A stretch of 41,389 nucleotides of DNA, taken from NCBI RefSeq assembly GCF_000733295.1, contig NZ_JPMI01000020.1, positions 1 through 41,389 of the forward strand, given 5' to 3'. Positions 10,304 to 17,713 of the stretch are shown one piece after another. Each line of letters opens with the position of its first letter. Position 1 is the stretch's first letter. Under the pieces are notes generated by a model. It saw only the letters and a program-made list of their open reading frames with translations. It was not told where the DNA came from and made no database searches. The position numbers and the translations under genes were made by a program. Source of the DNA: Archangium violaceum Cb vi76. Its GTDB lineage: Bacteria > Myxococcota > Myxococcia > Myxococcales > Myxococcaceae.

Positions 10304-11722
10304 GTGTCCACCCGTCTCCTTGGTTCGCGCCCGTCGGGCACGAGGCCTCGCCCCTGGTTGGGCGCATGGGCCCTCATCATCCTTTTCCTCCACGCCGCGT
10401 GTGTCTCGGGCCTTCCTCGGGCCACACACCGTTCCCCTGGGGACGCGCTGTCGTCCACGGCTGTCGCGAAGGCCGAGGCGCCGGAGGGCACGGCCGCGGA
10501 CGGGCTGGTTCGCCTCTCCCTGCCCACCCGATTCGGAGCGGTGCGGGTGAGCGACTCCGAGCTCGATGAGGCCCTGGCCACCCTGGTGCTGAACGTGCCG
10601 CTGCGGCTGGCCGACTGCCCTGTCCCGCTCTATCTCCACCGGAAGCTGGCGCTGGCCTCCGCTCCGCTCTCAGGCGAGGAGTGGCGCACGCCCCTGGCCC
10701 GGTCCTACGGGAGCTTCTGCGAGCGACAAGGCACGCCGGGTGACTGCCTCGGGTTGTTCAAGGACGGGCCGGGCCTGGCTGGCGAGGACAAGCGAGACCT
10801 CGCCCTGGCGCTCTCCGTGAATGCGGCGCTGGAGGCCCGGGATGCGGAGTTGCGAGGCATGTTCTCCGCGAAGCAGCTGTGGATGACGCTGAGCCTCACC
10901 CTCATTGGATATCTCGCCTTGGTTTCGGCACCCGAGCCCGTTTCTAAAGGCGTCGCTGCCGCACTGGCTCTGCTCATGTGGGGCTACCTGGGCTGGGAGC
11001 TCTTCGACCTGATACGGGCCTGGTTCCAGCTGTGGAAGGAGGCGGCGGAGGCCAGCACGTTCGCGGAGCTGCGCGAGGCGGGAGAGCGCTTCGGCAAGGT
11101 CATCGGGCCCAACAGCGTGCGGATTCTCCTGCTGCTGGGGACGGCGGCGGTGGGGGAAACAGCGGCGCTCGTGTCCAAGGCTCCGACGCTACCGGGCTTC
11201 GCGAAAGCCTCCGGTGCACTCGAGTCCCATGCCGGCATCCGAGACGTGCTGACGGCCGTGCATGAGGCGGACAAGGTGAAGGTCGCCGTGGCCGAGGGCA
11301 CCTTCAGTGTCGTCCTGCCCGCCAACGTCTTGAGCATGGCGGCGCCGCAGGGCGCTCCGGCACGTGCGGCTCCTCCGGCCAGAAAGAAACCGGACGTGCA
11401 CCACATCGCCACCATCGAGAACACGATTGCCACCGTCCGTGGCGGGCCTTGGACGGAGAAACTCAAGCCATTCTTCGATAAGGCGGGCATGTCGATGAAG
11501 GATCCGGCGAATACGGTTCCACTGCCCGGGCACAAGGGGCCTCATCCCGAGGAGTACCATCAATTAGTCTTTGATCACTTGAAGAAGGCGACGGCAAGGT
11601 GCCCCAATCAGCAGGAGTGCGCCGTAGCATTGAGGCAAGCGCTCCGTGAGTTGGCTGAGGAAATCACCACGAAGGGCAGCAGGCTCAACAAGCTGCTGAC
11701 GACCAAAAGGTCACCGCCCTAG
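10304..11722 (+). CDS. SitA-like lipoprotein toxin with C-terminal AHH nuclease domain
   Basis: A 472-residue polymorphic toxin candidate. The GTG start is supported by GGAG seven bases upstream. A lipoprotein signal ends in LHAAC (C33). Two membrane-like helices (about 193-208 and 213-231) and a helical region follow. The C-terminal 110 residues match an AHH-type HNH/endonuclease VII fold: VHHI, a K-x-F-F-D-K-A-G core, and the HKGPHPEEYH metal/catalytic segment. I recall this architecture from SitA5-type proteins of Myxococcus, which are passed between kin by TraA/TraB outer-membrane exchange and kill recipients lacking immunity; the family number is from memory. The adjacent immunity gene starts 9 nt later. 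A nuclease target (DNA or RNA) is inferred. Confidence 0.78.
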   Translation: MSTRLLGSRPSGTRPRPWLGAWALIILFLHAACVSGLPRATHRSPGDALSSTAVAKAEAPEGTAADGLVRLSLPTRFGAVRVSDSELDEALATLVLNVPLRLADCPVPLYLHRKLALASAPLSGEEWRTPLARSYGSFCERQGTPGDCLGLFKDGPGLAGEDKRDLALALSVNAALEARDAELRGMFSAKQLWMTLSLTLIGYLALVSAPEPVSKGVAAALALLMWGYLGWELFDLIRAWFQLWKEAAEASTFAELREAGERFGKVIGPNSVRILLLLGTAAVGETAALVSKAPTLPGFAKASGALESHAGIRDVLTAVHEADKVKVAVAEGTFSVVLPANVLSMAAPQGAPARAAPPARKKPDVHHIATIENTIATVRGGPWTEKLKPFFDKAGMSMKDPANTVPLPGHKGPHPEEYHQLVFDHLKKATARCPNQQECAVALRQALRELAEEITTKGSRLNKLLTTKRSPP

Positions 11723-11731
11723 GAGTTCTTC

Positions 11732-12976
11732 ATGGCGAAGCGGTATTTCAGACTGGTCGACGACGTCTACACCCCGGGCCGGTGGGAACTGGGAAGTCCT
11801 CTGGATGAGCGGGAGCAGGAGATTCGTACTTGGCTGTTTGAGCGGGGCGAGCCCACTCACGTCGAGGGACGAATCCGCATTCCTATCTATGCCCCTGGCA
11901 AGGCGCTCGATTTCACCTTGCTGGCGGGTTCGTCGATTCCCGTGGTCCATGACAGGGTGGCGGCCGTGTTCGCCGCGCTGGCGCCCGGTGATGTGCAGCT
12001 GATTCCGGTGGAGGTGGACGGACAGCGCGAACCGTACATCCTGCTCAACATCACACGTGTCGTGAAGTGCATCGACGACGAGGCTTCCGACGAGGTGCGC
12101 TATGTGACGCCAGCGCATGGATTGCCAGACCAGATCGGAGAGTACAGGTCCGTGATCGGCATGCGGATCGATCCCACGAAGGTGGGTGATGCCCAGGTAT
12201 TCCGTACTTGGGGCTGGGTAGCCATCGTTGTCTCCGAGGTCATCAAGGAATCTCTTGAGGAACTGGGCGCGACGGGGCCGAAGTTCAAGGAGGTCACCGG
12301 CCCCAGCACCATCAGCGCGGAGGAGCGAGCACGGGACCGGAAGAGCCGTGAGCTGCTGGAGACGGCGGCCACCGCTCGTGAGGCGGCCTGGCGCACCCTG
12401 GGGTCGCTGGACAAGGAGGTCTTCATGCCCATCGCCATGAGCGGCTCGTGGCCGGGCCAGCGGCAGCTCTGGAGTGTCATCCGTTGCGAGGCAGGGCGCA
12501 CCCTGCTCGTCACTCATGGGCTTTCGGACCCGTTCATTGAGCGGCTGGAGCCTTCCACGGGTTTTGGCCTGGAGCTTGCCCTAGAGGTGGACGCAGCCGT
12601 GAAGGACATCTCGAAGGGTTGGCCCCTGATGCTGCTGGACCGTGTGGCGGATGAAGTCGCCGAGCACGAGCACGTGCGCGAGAGCGTGAAGGCGGGCCTC
12701 TTCTCCATGGAGGTGTCCGGCAAGGGCATGCCCAAATCCCTCGTCACCCAGGAGGGCAGGGTGGCCGTGCTGCTGGGCGTGGAGTCACGCACGCTGCCGA
12801 GTCACTTCTCCACACCGTATGGGGAGGTGAAGCTCGTCACCGTCAAGGTGCTGCTGCCCTCGGAGCTGGCGTACCTGCTGGAGCACGGCGCGGAGGGCCA
12901 GGCCGTGCTGGCGCGGCTCTTCGCGGAGAATGGCGAAGAGCACTTGTCCCGTCTCAAAAGGAAGCCCGTGGCGTAG
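11732..12976 (+). CDS. two-domain immunity protein: Imm11 (DUF1629) plus SUFU-like
   Basis: A 414-residue cytosolic protein with no signal peptide, predicted to neutralise the upstream AHH toxin. Residues 1 to about 185 resemble Imm11/DUF1629 (YFRLVDD at the start, a DVQLIPVEV strand, VKCIDD, and the RIDPTKVGDAQVFR segment typical of the family). Residues about 205-410 resemble a suppressor-of-fused (SUFU) immunity domain, with the WSVIRCEAGRTLLVTHGLSDPF strand pattern shown only in part (RTLLVTHGLSDPF) and a GFGLELALEV motif. AGGAG precedes the ATG by 6 nt and the gap to the toxin stop is 9 nt, a tight toxin-immunity operon. Two linked immunity domains could broaden protection against related toxins (inference). 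Confidence 0.78.
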   Translation: MAKRYFRLVDDVYTPGRWELGSPLDEREQEIRTWLFERGEPTHVEGRIRIPIYAPGKALDFTLLAGSSIPVVHDRVAAVFAALAPGDVQLIPVEVDGQREPYILLNITRVVKCIDDEASDEVRYVTPAHGLPDQIGEYRSVIGMRIDPTKVGDAQVFRTWGWVAIVVSEVIKESLEELGATGPKFKEVTGPSTISAEERARDRKSRELLETAATAREAAWRTLGSLDKEVFMPIAMSGSWPGQRQLWSVIRCEAGRTLLVTHGLSDPFIERLEPSTGFGLELALEVDAAVKDISKGWPLMLLDRVADEVAEHEHVRESVKAGLFSMEVSGKGMPKSLVTQEGRVAVLLGVESRTLPSHFSTPYGEVKLVTVKVLLPSELAYLLEHGAEGQAVLARLFAENGEEHLSRLKRKPVA

Positions 12977-12979
12977 CAC

Positions 12980-12996
12980 GGAGCGGCAGTCGCTCC
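12980..12996. terminator. short hairpin between convergent genes
   Basis: GGAGCG (12980-12985), loop GCAGT, CGCTCC (12991-12996) lies between the convergent stops of the immunity and chemoreceptor genes. There is no T-run on either strand, so termination activity is uncertain. Confidence 0.3.
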
Positions 12997-13017
12997 GGGC
13001 AGGCCCGCTCCTTCCGC

Positions 13018-14796
13018 TCACGCCTTCCAGTTGTAGCTGTCGACGAAGGTGCTCACGTTGTTCGCCACGTTGCTCACCACGGTGATGGACTGATCCGTGG
13101 CGCGGATGCGGGTGATGGTGTCCTCCATCATCTCCGTCAGGGCCGTCACCGCGGTGAACAGTTGCTCGATGCCCGTGCCCTGCTGACCCACCGCGGCGGA
13201 GATCTGCTTCACCGACGCCGCGTTGTTCTGCACCAGGTTGGACAGCTGGCGCATGTTGTGGCCGAAGGCGCGGATCTGCTCCAGGCTCTCGCCCACCTTC
13301 TCCGAGCCCTGCTCCGTCATGGTGGCTGTCGTCCGGATGGACTCGCTGATGTCCTCGAGCAGCTGCCGCACGCGGTGGGTGGACTGGATGGACTGATCCG
13401 CCAGCGAGCGGATCTCCCGGGCCACCACGCCAAACCCCTTGCCGTGCTCTCCCGAGCGCACCGCCTCGATGGCGGCGTTGAGCGCCAGCATGTTCGACCG
13501 GTCCGCCAGGTCCTTCACCGTGGTGGTGATGTGGGCGATCTGCCGCGTATGCGAGTCGAGAGACCGGATGCGCTCGGCCATCGCCGCCACCTGCGTGCGG
13601 ATCTGCTCCAGCCCCTTCAGGCTGCCCTCGATGACCGTCTCGCCCGTCTGGGCGATGGACTCCGCCTCGATCATCTGCTGGAGGATGGTCTCGGCCCGCT
13701 TGGAGGCCAGCTGCGACGTGTCCTTGAGCTCCTGCGCCGTCACATGGGTCTCGTGCAGCGCGGCCGCCTGGCGGGTGATGGTCTCGTTCTGCTGCTGGCT
13801 CGAGCTGCCCAGCTCCCGTGCCGAGGTGCCCAACCGCTGGGCGGACTCGCCGAGCGTCTGCGTCAGCAGCTTGAGCCGCTCGAAGGCGCGGGCCGTCGCC
13901 TGGGAGAGATCTCCCACCTCGTCGGTCGTCACCCATTCCGGGAAGCGGGGCTTGCCCGAGGCCAGGCCCTCGATGGCGCTCCGCACGGCGTTGGCTCCGG
14001 TCTCCAGGTGCTTGGCCACGCTCCAGGCACCCAGCGCGGCGATGCCCACCAGGAACAGGCCCACCAGCAGCAGCGGAAGGGCGAGCTGCTCGAACAGCAG
14101 GCTCACCGTCTCGCGGATCGCCACCCCCGGGTCCGGCACGGTGTAGATGCGCGCCAGCAGGTCGGTGATGTTCTCCTCGGCGATCTTCCAGATGATGACC
14201 ACCGTGGTGGTGAGCGTGGTGGCCACGAACAGCCCGAAGACGAAGGGCAGGTACCAGCCATAGCGCGGCCACAGCAGACCCTGCTCCTTGAGCTCCAGGT
14301 TGGGGTACTGGTTGAACTCCGCGAGGGCCAGGGGCCGCAGCACCCGCTCGAAGGAGATGCGCGTCCACACCATGTTGAGGCTGGCCATCAGCCCGATGAC
14401 GATCATGGCCACCGGCATGGCCAGCAGCCCCTTGCCGTAATAGACGCCGGGAATCCCGGTGTAGGTGGCGGCTCCCGTCATGTAGATGAGCAGGCACCCC
14501 ACCTCCAACACCCGCGGAACCTTGAGGATCCTCGCCAGACGCGCACCGGCGCGTTCACCCGGGCGCTCGCTGAGGGCCCACCGGCAGGTGGTGGAGATGA
14601 GCGCCACGGGCAGGCCGAGCCCGAAGATCAACGCCGCGGGTGGCAGCAGCACGGCCGCCGTCCGCAAGGCCTGGTCTGGCGTGAGGCCCATGACCAGCGA
14701 CACCAGCCAGACCACCACTGGCATGCAGGAGAGGCTGTTGAGTTGCTGCACCAGGAATAACTGCTTGAACAACCCGCGAGTCGACGTGTCCGGCAT
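13018..14796 (-). CDS. methyl-accepting chemotaxis protein with multi-pass membrane domain
   Basis: A 592-residue receptor. Instead of two helices around a periplasmic sensor, the N-terminal half has about six hydrophobic segments (about 24-38, 48-69, 97-111, 123-141, 182-203, 237-257), with only one modest loop of about 33 residues before the last. A HAMP-like region (260-310) and a long coiled-coil signalling domain follow. The hairpin tip contains the conserved MLALNAAIEAVR and GFGVVAREIRSLAD motifs that contact CheA/CheW. The ATG at 14796 has GGGGAC upstream and begins just before the first membrane region; an upstream in-frame ATG would overlap the divergent promoter. No che genes are adjacent, so the coupling pathway is unknown. 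Confidence 0.88.
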   Translation of the reverse strand: MPDTSTRGLFKQLFLVQQLNSLSCMPVVVWLVSLVMGLTPDQALRTAAVLLPPAALIFGLGLPVALISTTCRWALSERPGERAGARLARILKVPRVLEVGCLLIYMTGAATYTGIPGVYYGKGLLAMPVAMIVIGLMASLNMVWTRISFERVLRPLALAEFNQYPNLELKEQGLLWPRYGWYLPFVFGLFVATTLTTTVVIIWKIAEENITDLLARIYTVPDPGVAIRETVSLLFEQLALPLLLVGLFLVGIAALGAWSVAKHLETGANAVRSAIEGLASGKPRFPEWVTTDEVGDLSQATARAFERLKLLTQTLGESAQRLGTSARELGSSSQQQNETITRQAAALHETHVTAQELKDTSQLASKRAETILQQMIEAESIAQTGETVIEGSLKGLEQIRTQVAAMAERIRSLDSHTRQIAHITTTVKDLADRSNMLALNAAIEAVRSGEHGKGFGVVAREIRSLADQSIQSTHRVRQLLEDISESIRTTATMTEQGSEKVGESLEQIRAFGHNMRQLSNLVQNNAASVKQISAAVGQQGTGIEQLFTAVTALTEMMEDTITRIRATDQSITVVSNVANNVSTFVDSYNWKA

Positions 14797-14914
14797 GTCC
14801 CCATGACGGTAGTCAGCCTGTCGCCAGGGTGTCAATGAAGGGACGTGACCTCGGAGGTCTGGCCTGGCGGTGGGTTCGTCCGCTGGATTCGGATATAACC
14901 GCCCCAGAGGCGCG

Positions 14915-15655
14915 ATGGGGATGAGCAACGAACTGAAGGCCGCGGTTCTCGACGTCGATGGAACACTCTACCCGGGAGCCCTGGGCGTCGAGCTGCTGCG
15001 GGCCCTCATGGCCACGGGCGCCTGTCACCGTCCCCGGGCCGAGGGGGTCCTCGAGGTCCTCCGCCAGTACAAGCAGGGGGCCATCGACTTCCCCACCATG
15101 GCCGCTCGCGCCTACACCCTCTACGCCCAGGCCCTCGAGGGCATCCGGTGTGACACCGTCGATGCCCTGGCCCGGAAGGTGTGGGAGGAGGAGCGGAGCA
15201 AGCTCTTCGGCTTCGTGCGGCCCCTGGTCGGCCTGCTTCGGGAGTCGGGCTACTGGAGCGTGATCATCTCGGGAAGTCCCCAGGAGATGATCCAGTGCGT
15301 CGCCGACGAGCTCGGCATCTCCCAGGCTTGTGGCGCCCTGTTCACCCGCCGCGACGGCTATTACACGGGGAGCGTGGACCTGTCCTCGGGCGCCCTGGGC
15401 GAGAAGAGCCGGATCTTCGATGCGGTGACGCGCGGACAGGATGTGCGCCTGGAGCGGTGCTTCGCCCTGGGTGACTCCATCACCGATTCAGTCCTCTTCG
15501 AGCGCCTGGGCCTGCCCCTGGCCTTCGAGCCCGAGCCCGCCCTGCGGGTGCTCGCCCAGCAGCGCGGGTGGGCCGTGGCCACCCGGGAGGATGTGCTCGA
15601 GCGCACCCGGATGCTGCTCGCGGCCCCCGTTCTCGGGTCCTCGCCCCGAGGCTGA
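14915..15655 (+). CDS. HAD-superfamily (subclass IB-like) phosphatase
   Basis: A 246-residue hydrolase predicted to dephosphorylate a small molecule through an aspartyl-phosphate. Motif I is LDVDGTLYP (nucleophile D13, acid D15), motif II the serine in IISGSP, motif III the lysine in GEKSRIF, motif IV LGDSITDS. The helical cap between motifs I and II and the SerB-like layout point to the IB group (phosphoserine phosphatase/HAD-IB). The start may instead be the ATG at 14921; AGAGG at 14906-14910 is 4 nt from the first and 10 nt from the second. The gene is divergent from the chemoreceptor gene. Substrate unknown. Confidence 0.82.
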   Translation: MGMSNELKAAVLDVDGTLYPGALGVELLRALMATGACHRPRAEGVLEVLRQYKQGAIDFPTMAARAYTLYAQALEGIRCDTVDALARKVWEEERSKLFGFVRPLVGLLRESGYWSVIISGSPQEMIQCVADELGISQACGALFTRRDGYYTGSVDLSSGALGEKSRIFDAVTRGQDVRLERCFALGDSITDSVLFERLGLPLAFEPEPALRVLAQQRGWAVATREDVLERTRMLLAAPVLGSSPRG

Positions 15656-15755
15656 CCACTTCACCTTTCAGGTAGGCCGGGCCCCTCTCCGCGGGCCTGT
15701 CGCCACGCGTCCGCCTTCATCGTGGCCGAGCCCTGAAGCTCGGCTTCGCCGGGGC

Positions 15756-15780
15756 TGGGTGTATCTGGACCCATATTTTT
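15756..15780 (+). terminator. weak intrinsic terminator candidate after the HAD gene
   Basis: TGGGT (15756-15760), an 8-nt loop and ACCCA (15769-15773) are followed by TATTTTT (15774-15780). The stem has only five pairs. A second imperfect hairpin (AGCCC...GGGCT around GAAGC/GCTTC) lies immediately upstream. Confidence 0.4.
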
Positions 15781-16026
15781 GCGCGAATTTCGCTCCACGG
15801 TTTTTTTCCATCGCGTGGTCGTGAGCCCTTGGCGTCGTAAAGGCTCTCAATTCCTGGGCTTTTCAGGAGCCGGATCCAATGTTGTGCCTGGCGCTCAAGG
15901 TAGGAGGTCGTCAGTGAGTAGAAACTGACTCAAGAGGGTTGCCTCACACCCTTTTCTGGCTTATTGAAATTATTCAGTCTGGTTGTTCGTCGACTGTCGC
16001 GCTCCCTCTTTCACAGGGCCTCCCCC
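15781..16026. other. cyclase leader region with stacked inverted repeats
   Basis: This is part of a 371-bp gap before the terpene-cyclase-like gene. It is more AT-rich than its surroundings and holds a seven-T run at 15801-15807 and two notable dyads. GTCAGT/ACTGAC (15910-15915 and 15924-15929) has an 8-bp spacer. AAGAGGGT/ACCCTTTT (15932-15939 and 15948-15955) is an 8-bp stem with one G-T pair that ends in four T. The second could act as an attenuator. No convincing promoter boxes were found. Confidence 0.4.
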
Positions 16027-17673
16027 ATGCGCACCTCCCCGTACATGAACGTCCCCGCATTCGAGATGGGTCGGCCGGCCCGCGGCCCGTCGGAGCCTGG
16101 TGCCGTGGTCGCGAGGGATCAGCTCCGGGAGTACCTGGAGACGCAGGTGGGGGAGGACGGGTGTGTGCGGGGCCAGTGTGAGAGCCGCGTCCTGGAGTCG
16201 GTGCTGAGCCTGCACCTGCTGCAGCAGTTGGGCCTGTTCTCGGAGGTGCGGGGGCGGATCGAAGACTACCTGCGGGCCCAGTGCATCGACGAGCGGGAGG
16301 ATCCCCTGCACGCCGTGCTGCGCCGGCATGCGCTGGGGGAGAGCACGAGCCAGGACGCGGAGGCGGTCAGGGCGTACCTGGCGGGCTTCGACCACTTCAC
16401 CAACCGGCGCAAGCGGATGATGTTCAGCGTGCTCATGGCGGAGCTGGGGCTGGCGCCGTTCGACTCCGTGCTCACGCCGGAGGACTTCTCGAACAGCGGC
16501 GAGGAGAAGTACCAGAGCTGGGTGGGCGTGACGGTGGCCTCGCTGCGCATCCTCCATGCGGTGGGGAGCGGATTCCCCGAGTGGATCCGCGCCGAGGACG
16601 TGGAGCTGCTGACGGCCACCCAGAGCACGGAAGGGGCCTGGGAGAAGCACCTGCTGGCCAACATCCTCGCGCTGCTGGCGCTGCGTCACTTCCCGCGGCA
16701 CCGCCAGCCGCTCCAGAACGGCATCGGCCTGCTGATCTCGGTGCAGAACGCGGATGGTGGCATCCCCTTCATCACGGGGATGGAAATCTTCTGCACGGCC
16801 ACGGCGGGGCTGGCGCTGGTGGAGGCCGGGACCCGGAAGTCCCTGCTGTACCGCATGGCGGACTACCTCGTGGGCGAGCAGCAGCCCGATGGGGGCTGGG
16901 CCTACGCCGAGGACGTGCACCAGACGGACGTGGACGACACGGCGTACTGCCTGGAGTTCCTCCGGGCCCTGGATCCGGTGCGCCATGCCCACGCCATCGA
17001 GCGGGCCGAGGCGTACCTGGTGGACATGCAGGGCGCTGACGGCGGCTTCCCGACGTTCGTCGCGGGGAGCAAGTCGGAGGTCGCCATGACGGCGGGTGCG
17101 CTCAACGCCCTGGCCCCCAACCGGGAGCAGCACGCCGCGCTGATCGCGCGGGGCATCCGCTACATCGTCACCCACCAGAAGGCGGATGGTTCCTTCGAGC
17201 GGAGCTGGAGCCTGAGCGAGACGAACGCCATCTTCCGTGCCCTGCTGGCGATGAGGCTGCTGCCCGAGAGCGCCTCCGGGCTGAGGATGACGATGGAGCT
17301 CGCCGAGGAGTACTGCCTGGACTACCTGCGGCGCTCGCAGAACGTGGACGGCGGTTGGGGGCAGCGGGCCGGTGACGTCAGCGATCCCATCAGCACGTCG
17401 TACGCGCTGATTGCCCTCAGCCACTTCGACGAGCCCGCCACGCTCGAGCGCGGCGTGAGGTACCTCGTCCGCCAGCAGCAGGCGGATGGCCGGTTCCTGT
17501 CCATTCCGGATCAGGCGGGCCCCCGGCCCATCGCCTACAACGTCCCGGTCCTCTCCGAGATCTTCGCCCTGCTGGCGTTCGATCACGTGCTGGCCGCGCG
17601 TCCGGCGGTGGCCATGCCCATCTGGAAGGCCATGGCGCGCCAGTTCCCCACCATGGGCCTGGAGGCTTGCTGA
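16027..17673 (+). CDS. class II terpene-cyclase-like protein (prenyltransferase/squalene-cyclase repeats, DxDD motif)
   Basis: A 548-residue alpha/alpha-barrel protein. It carries at least six QW-type repeats: QNADGGIPF (240), QQPDGGWAY (285), QGADGGFPTF (335), QKADGSFERSW (384), QNVDGGWGQ (438) and QQADGRF (484). The motif DVDDTA (301-306) is the protonating DxDD acid of squalene-hopene and class II diterpene cyclases. Length is closer to bacterial class II diterpene cyclases (about 500-550) than to squalene-hopene cyclase (about 630). There is no DDxxD class I motif that I can see. The expected reaction is acid-initiated cyclisation of an isoprenoid, probably geranylgeranyl diphosphate (inference). 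No class I synthase or prenyl synthase lies nearby. The start is uncertain: TTG at 15964 or ATG at 16045 are alternatives. Confidence 0.78.
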   Translation: MRTSPYMNVPAFEMGRPARGPSEPGAVVARDQLREYLETQVGEDGCVRGQCESRVLESVLSLHLLQQLGLFSEVRGRIEDYLRAQCIDEREDPLHAVLRRHALGESTSQDAEAVRAYLAGFDHFTNRRKRMMFSVLMAELGLAPFDSVLTPEDFSNSGEEKYQSWVGVTVASLRILHAVGSGFPEWIRAEDVELLTATQSTEGAWEKHLLANILALLALRHFPRHRQPLQNGIGLLISVQNADGGIPFITGMEIFCTATAGLALVEAGTRKSLLYRMADYLVGEQQPDGGWAYAEDVHQTDVDDTAYCLEFLRALDPVRHAHAIERAEAYLVDMQGADGGFPTFVAGSKSEVAMTAGALNALAPNREQHAALIARGIRYIVTHQKADGSFERSWSLSETNAIFRALLAMRLLPESASGLRMTMELAEEYCLDYLRRSQNVDGGWGQRAGDVSDPISTSYALIALSHFDEPATLERGVRYLVRQQQADGRFLSIPDQAGPRPIAYNVPVLSEIFALLAFDHVLAARPAVAMPIWKAMARQFPTMGLEAC

Positions 17674-17713
17674 GATCGCTTGCGTGGGATGCCGGAGGAT
17701 GCAGCATGAGGGC

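Noticed and set aside
12977-13017. Second copy of the tRNA-Leu 3' end as an attachment site for the toxin cassette
   Set aside because: No match to the tRNA 3' sequence was found downstream of the immunity gene, only a short unrelated hairpin.
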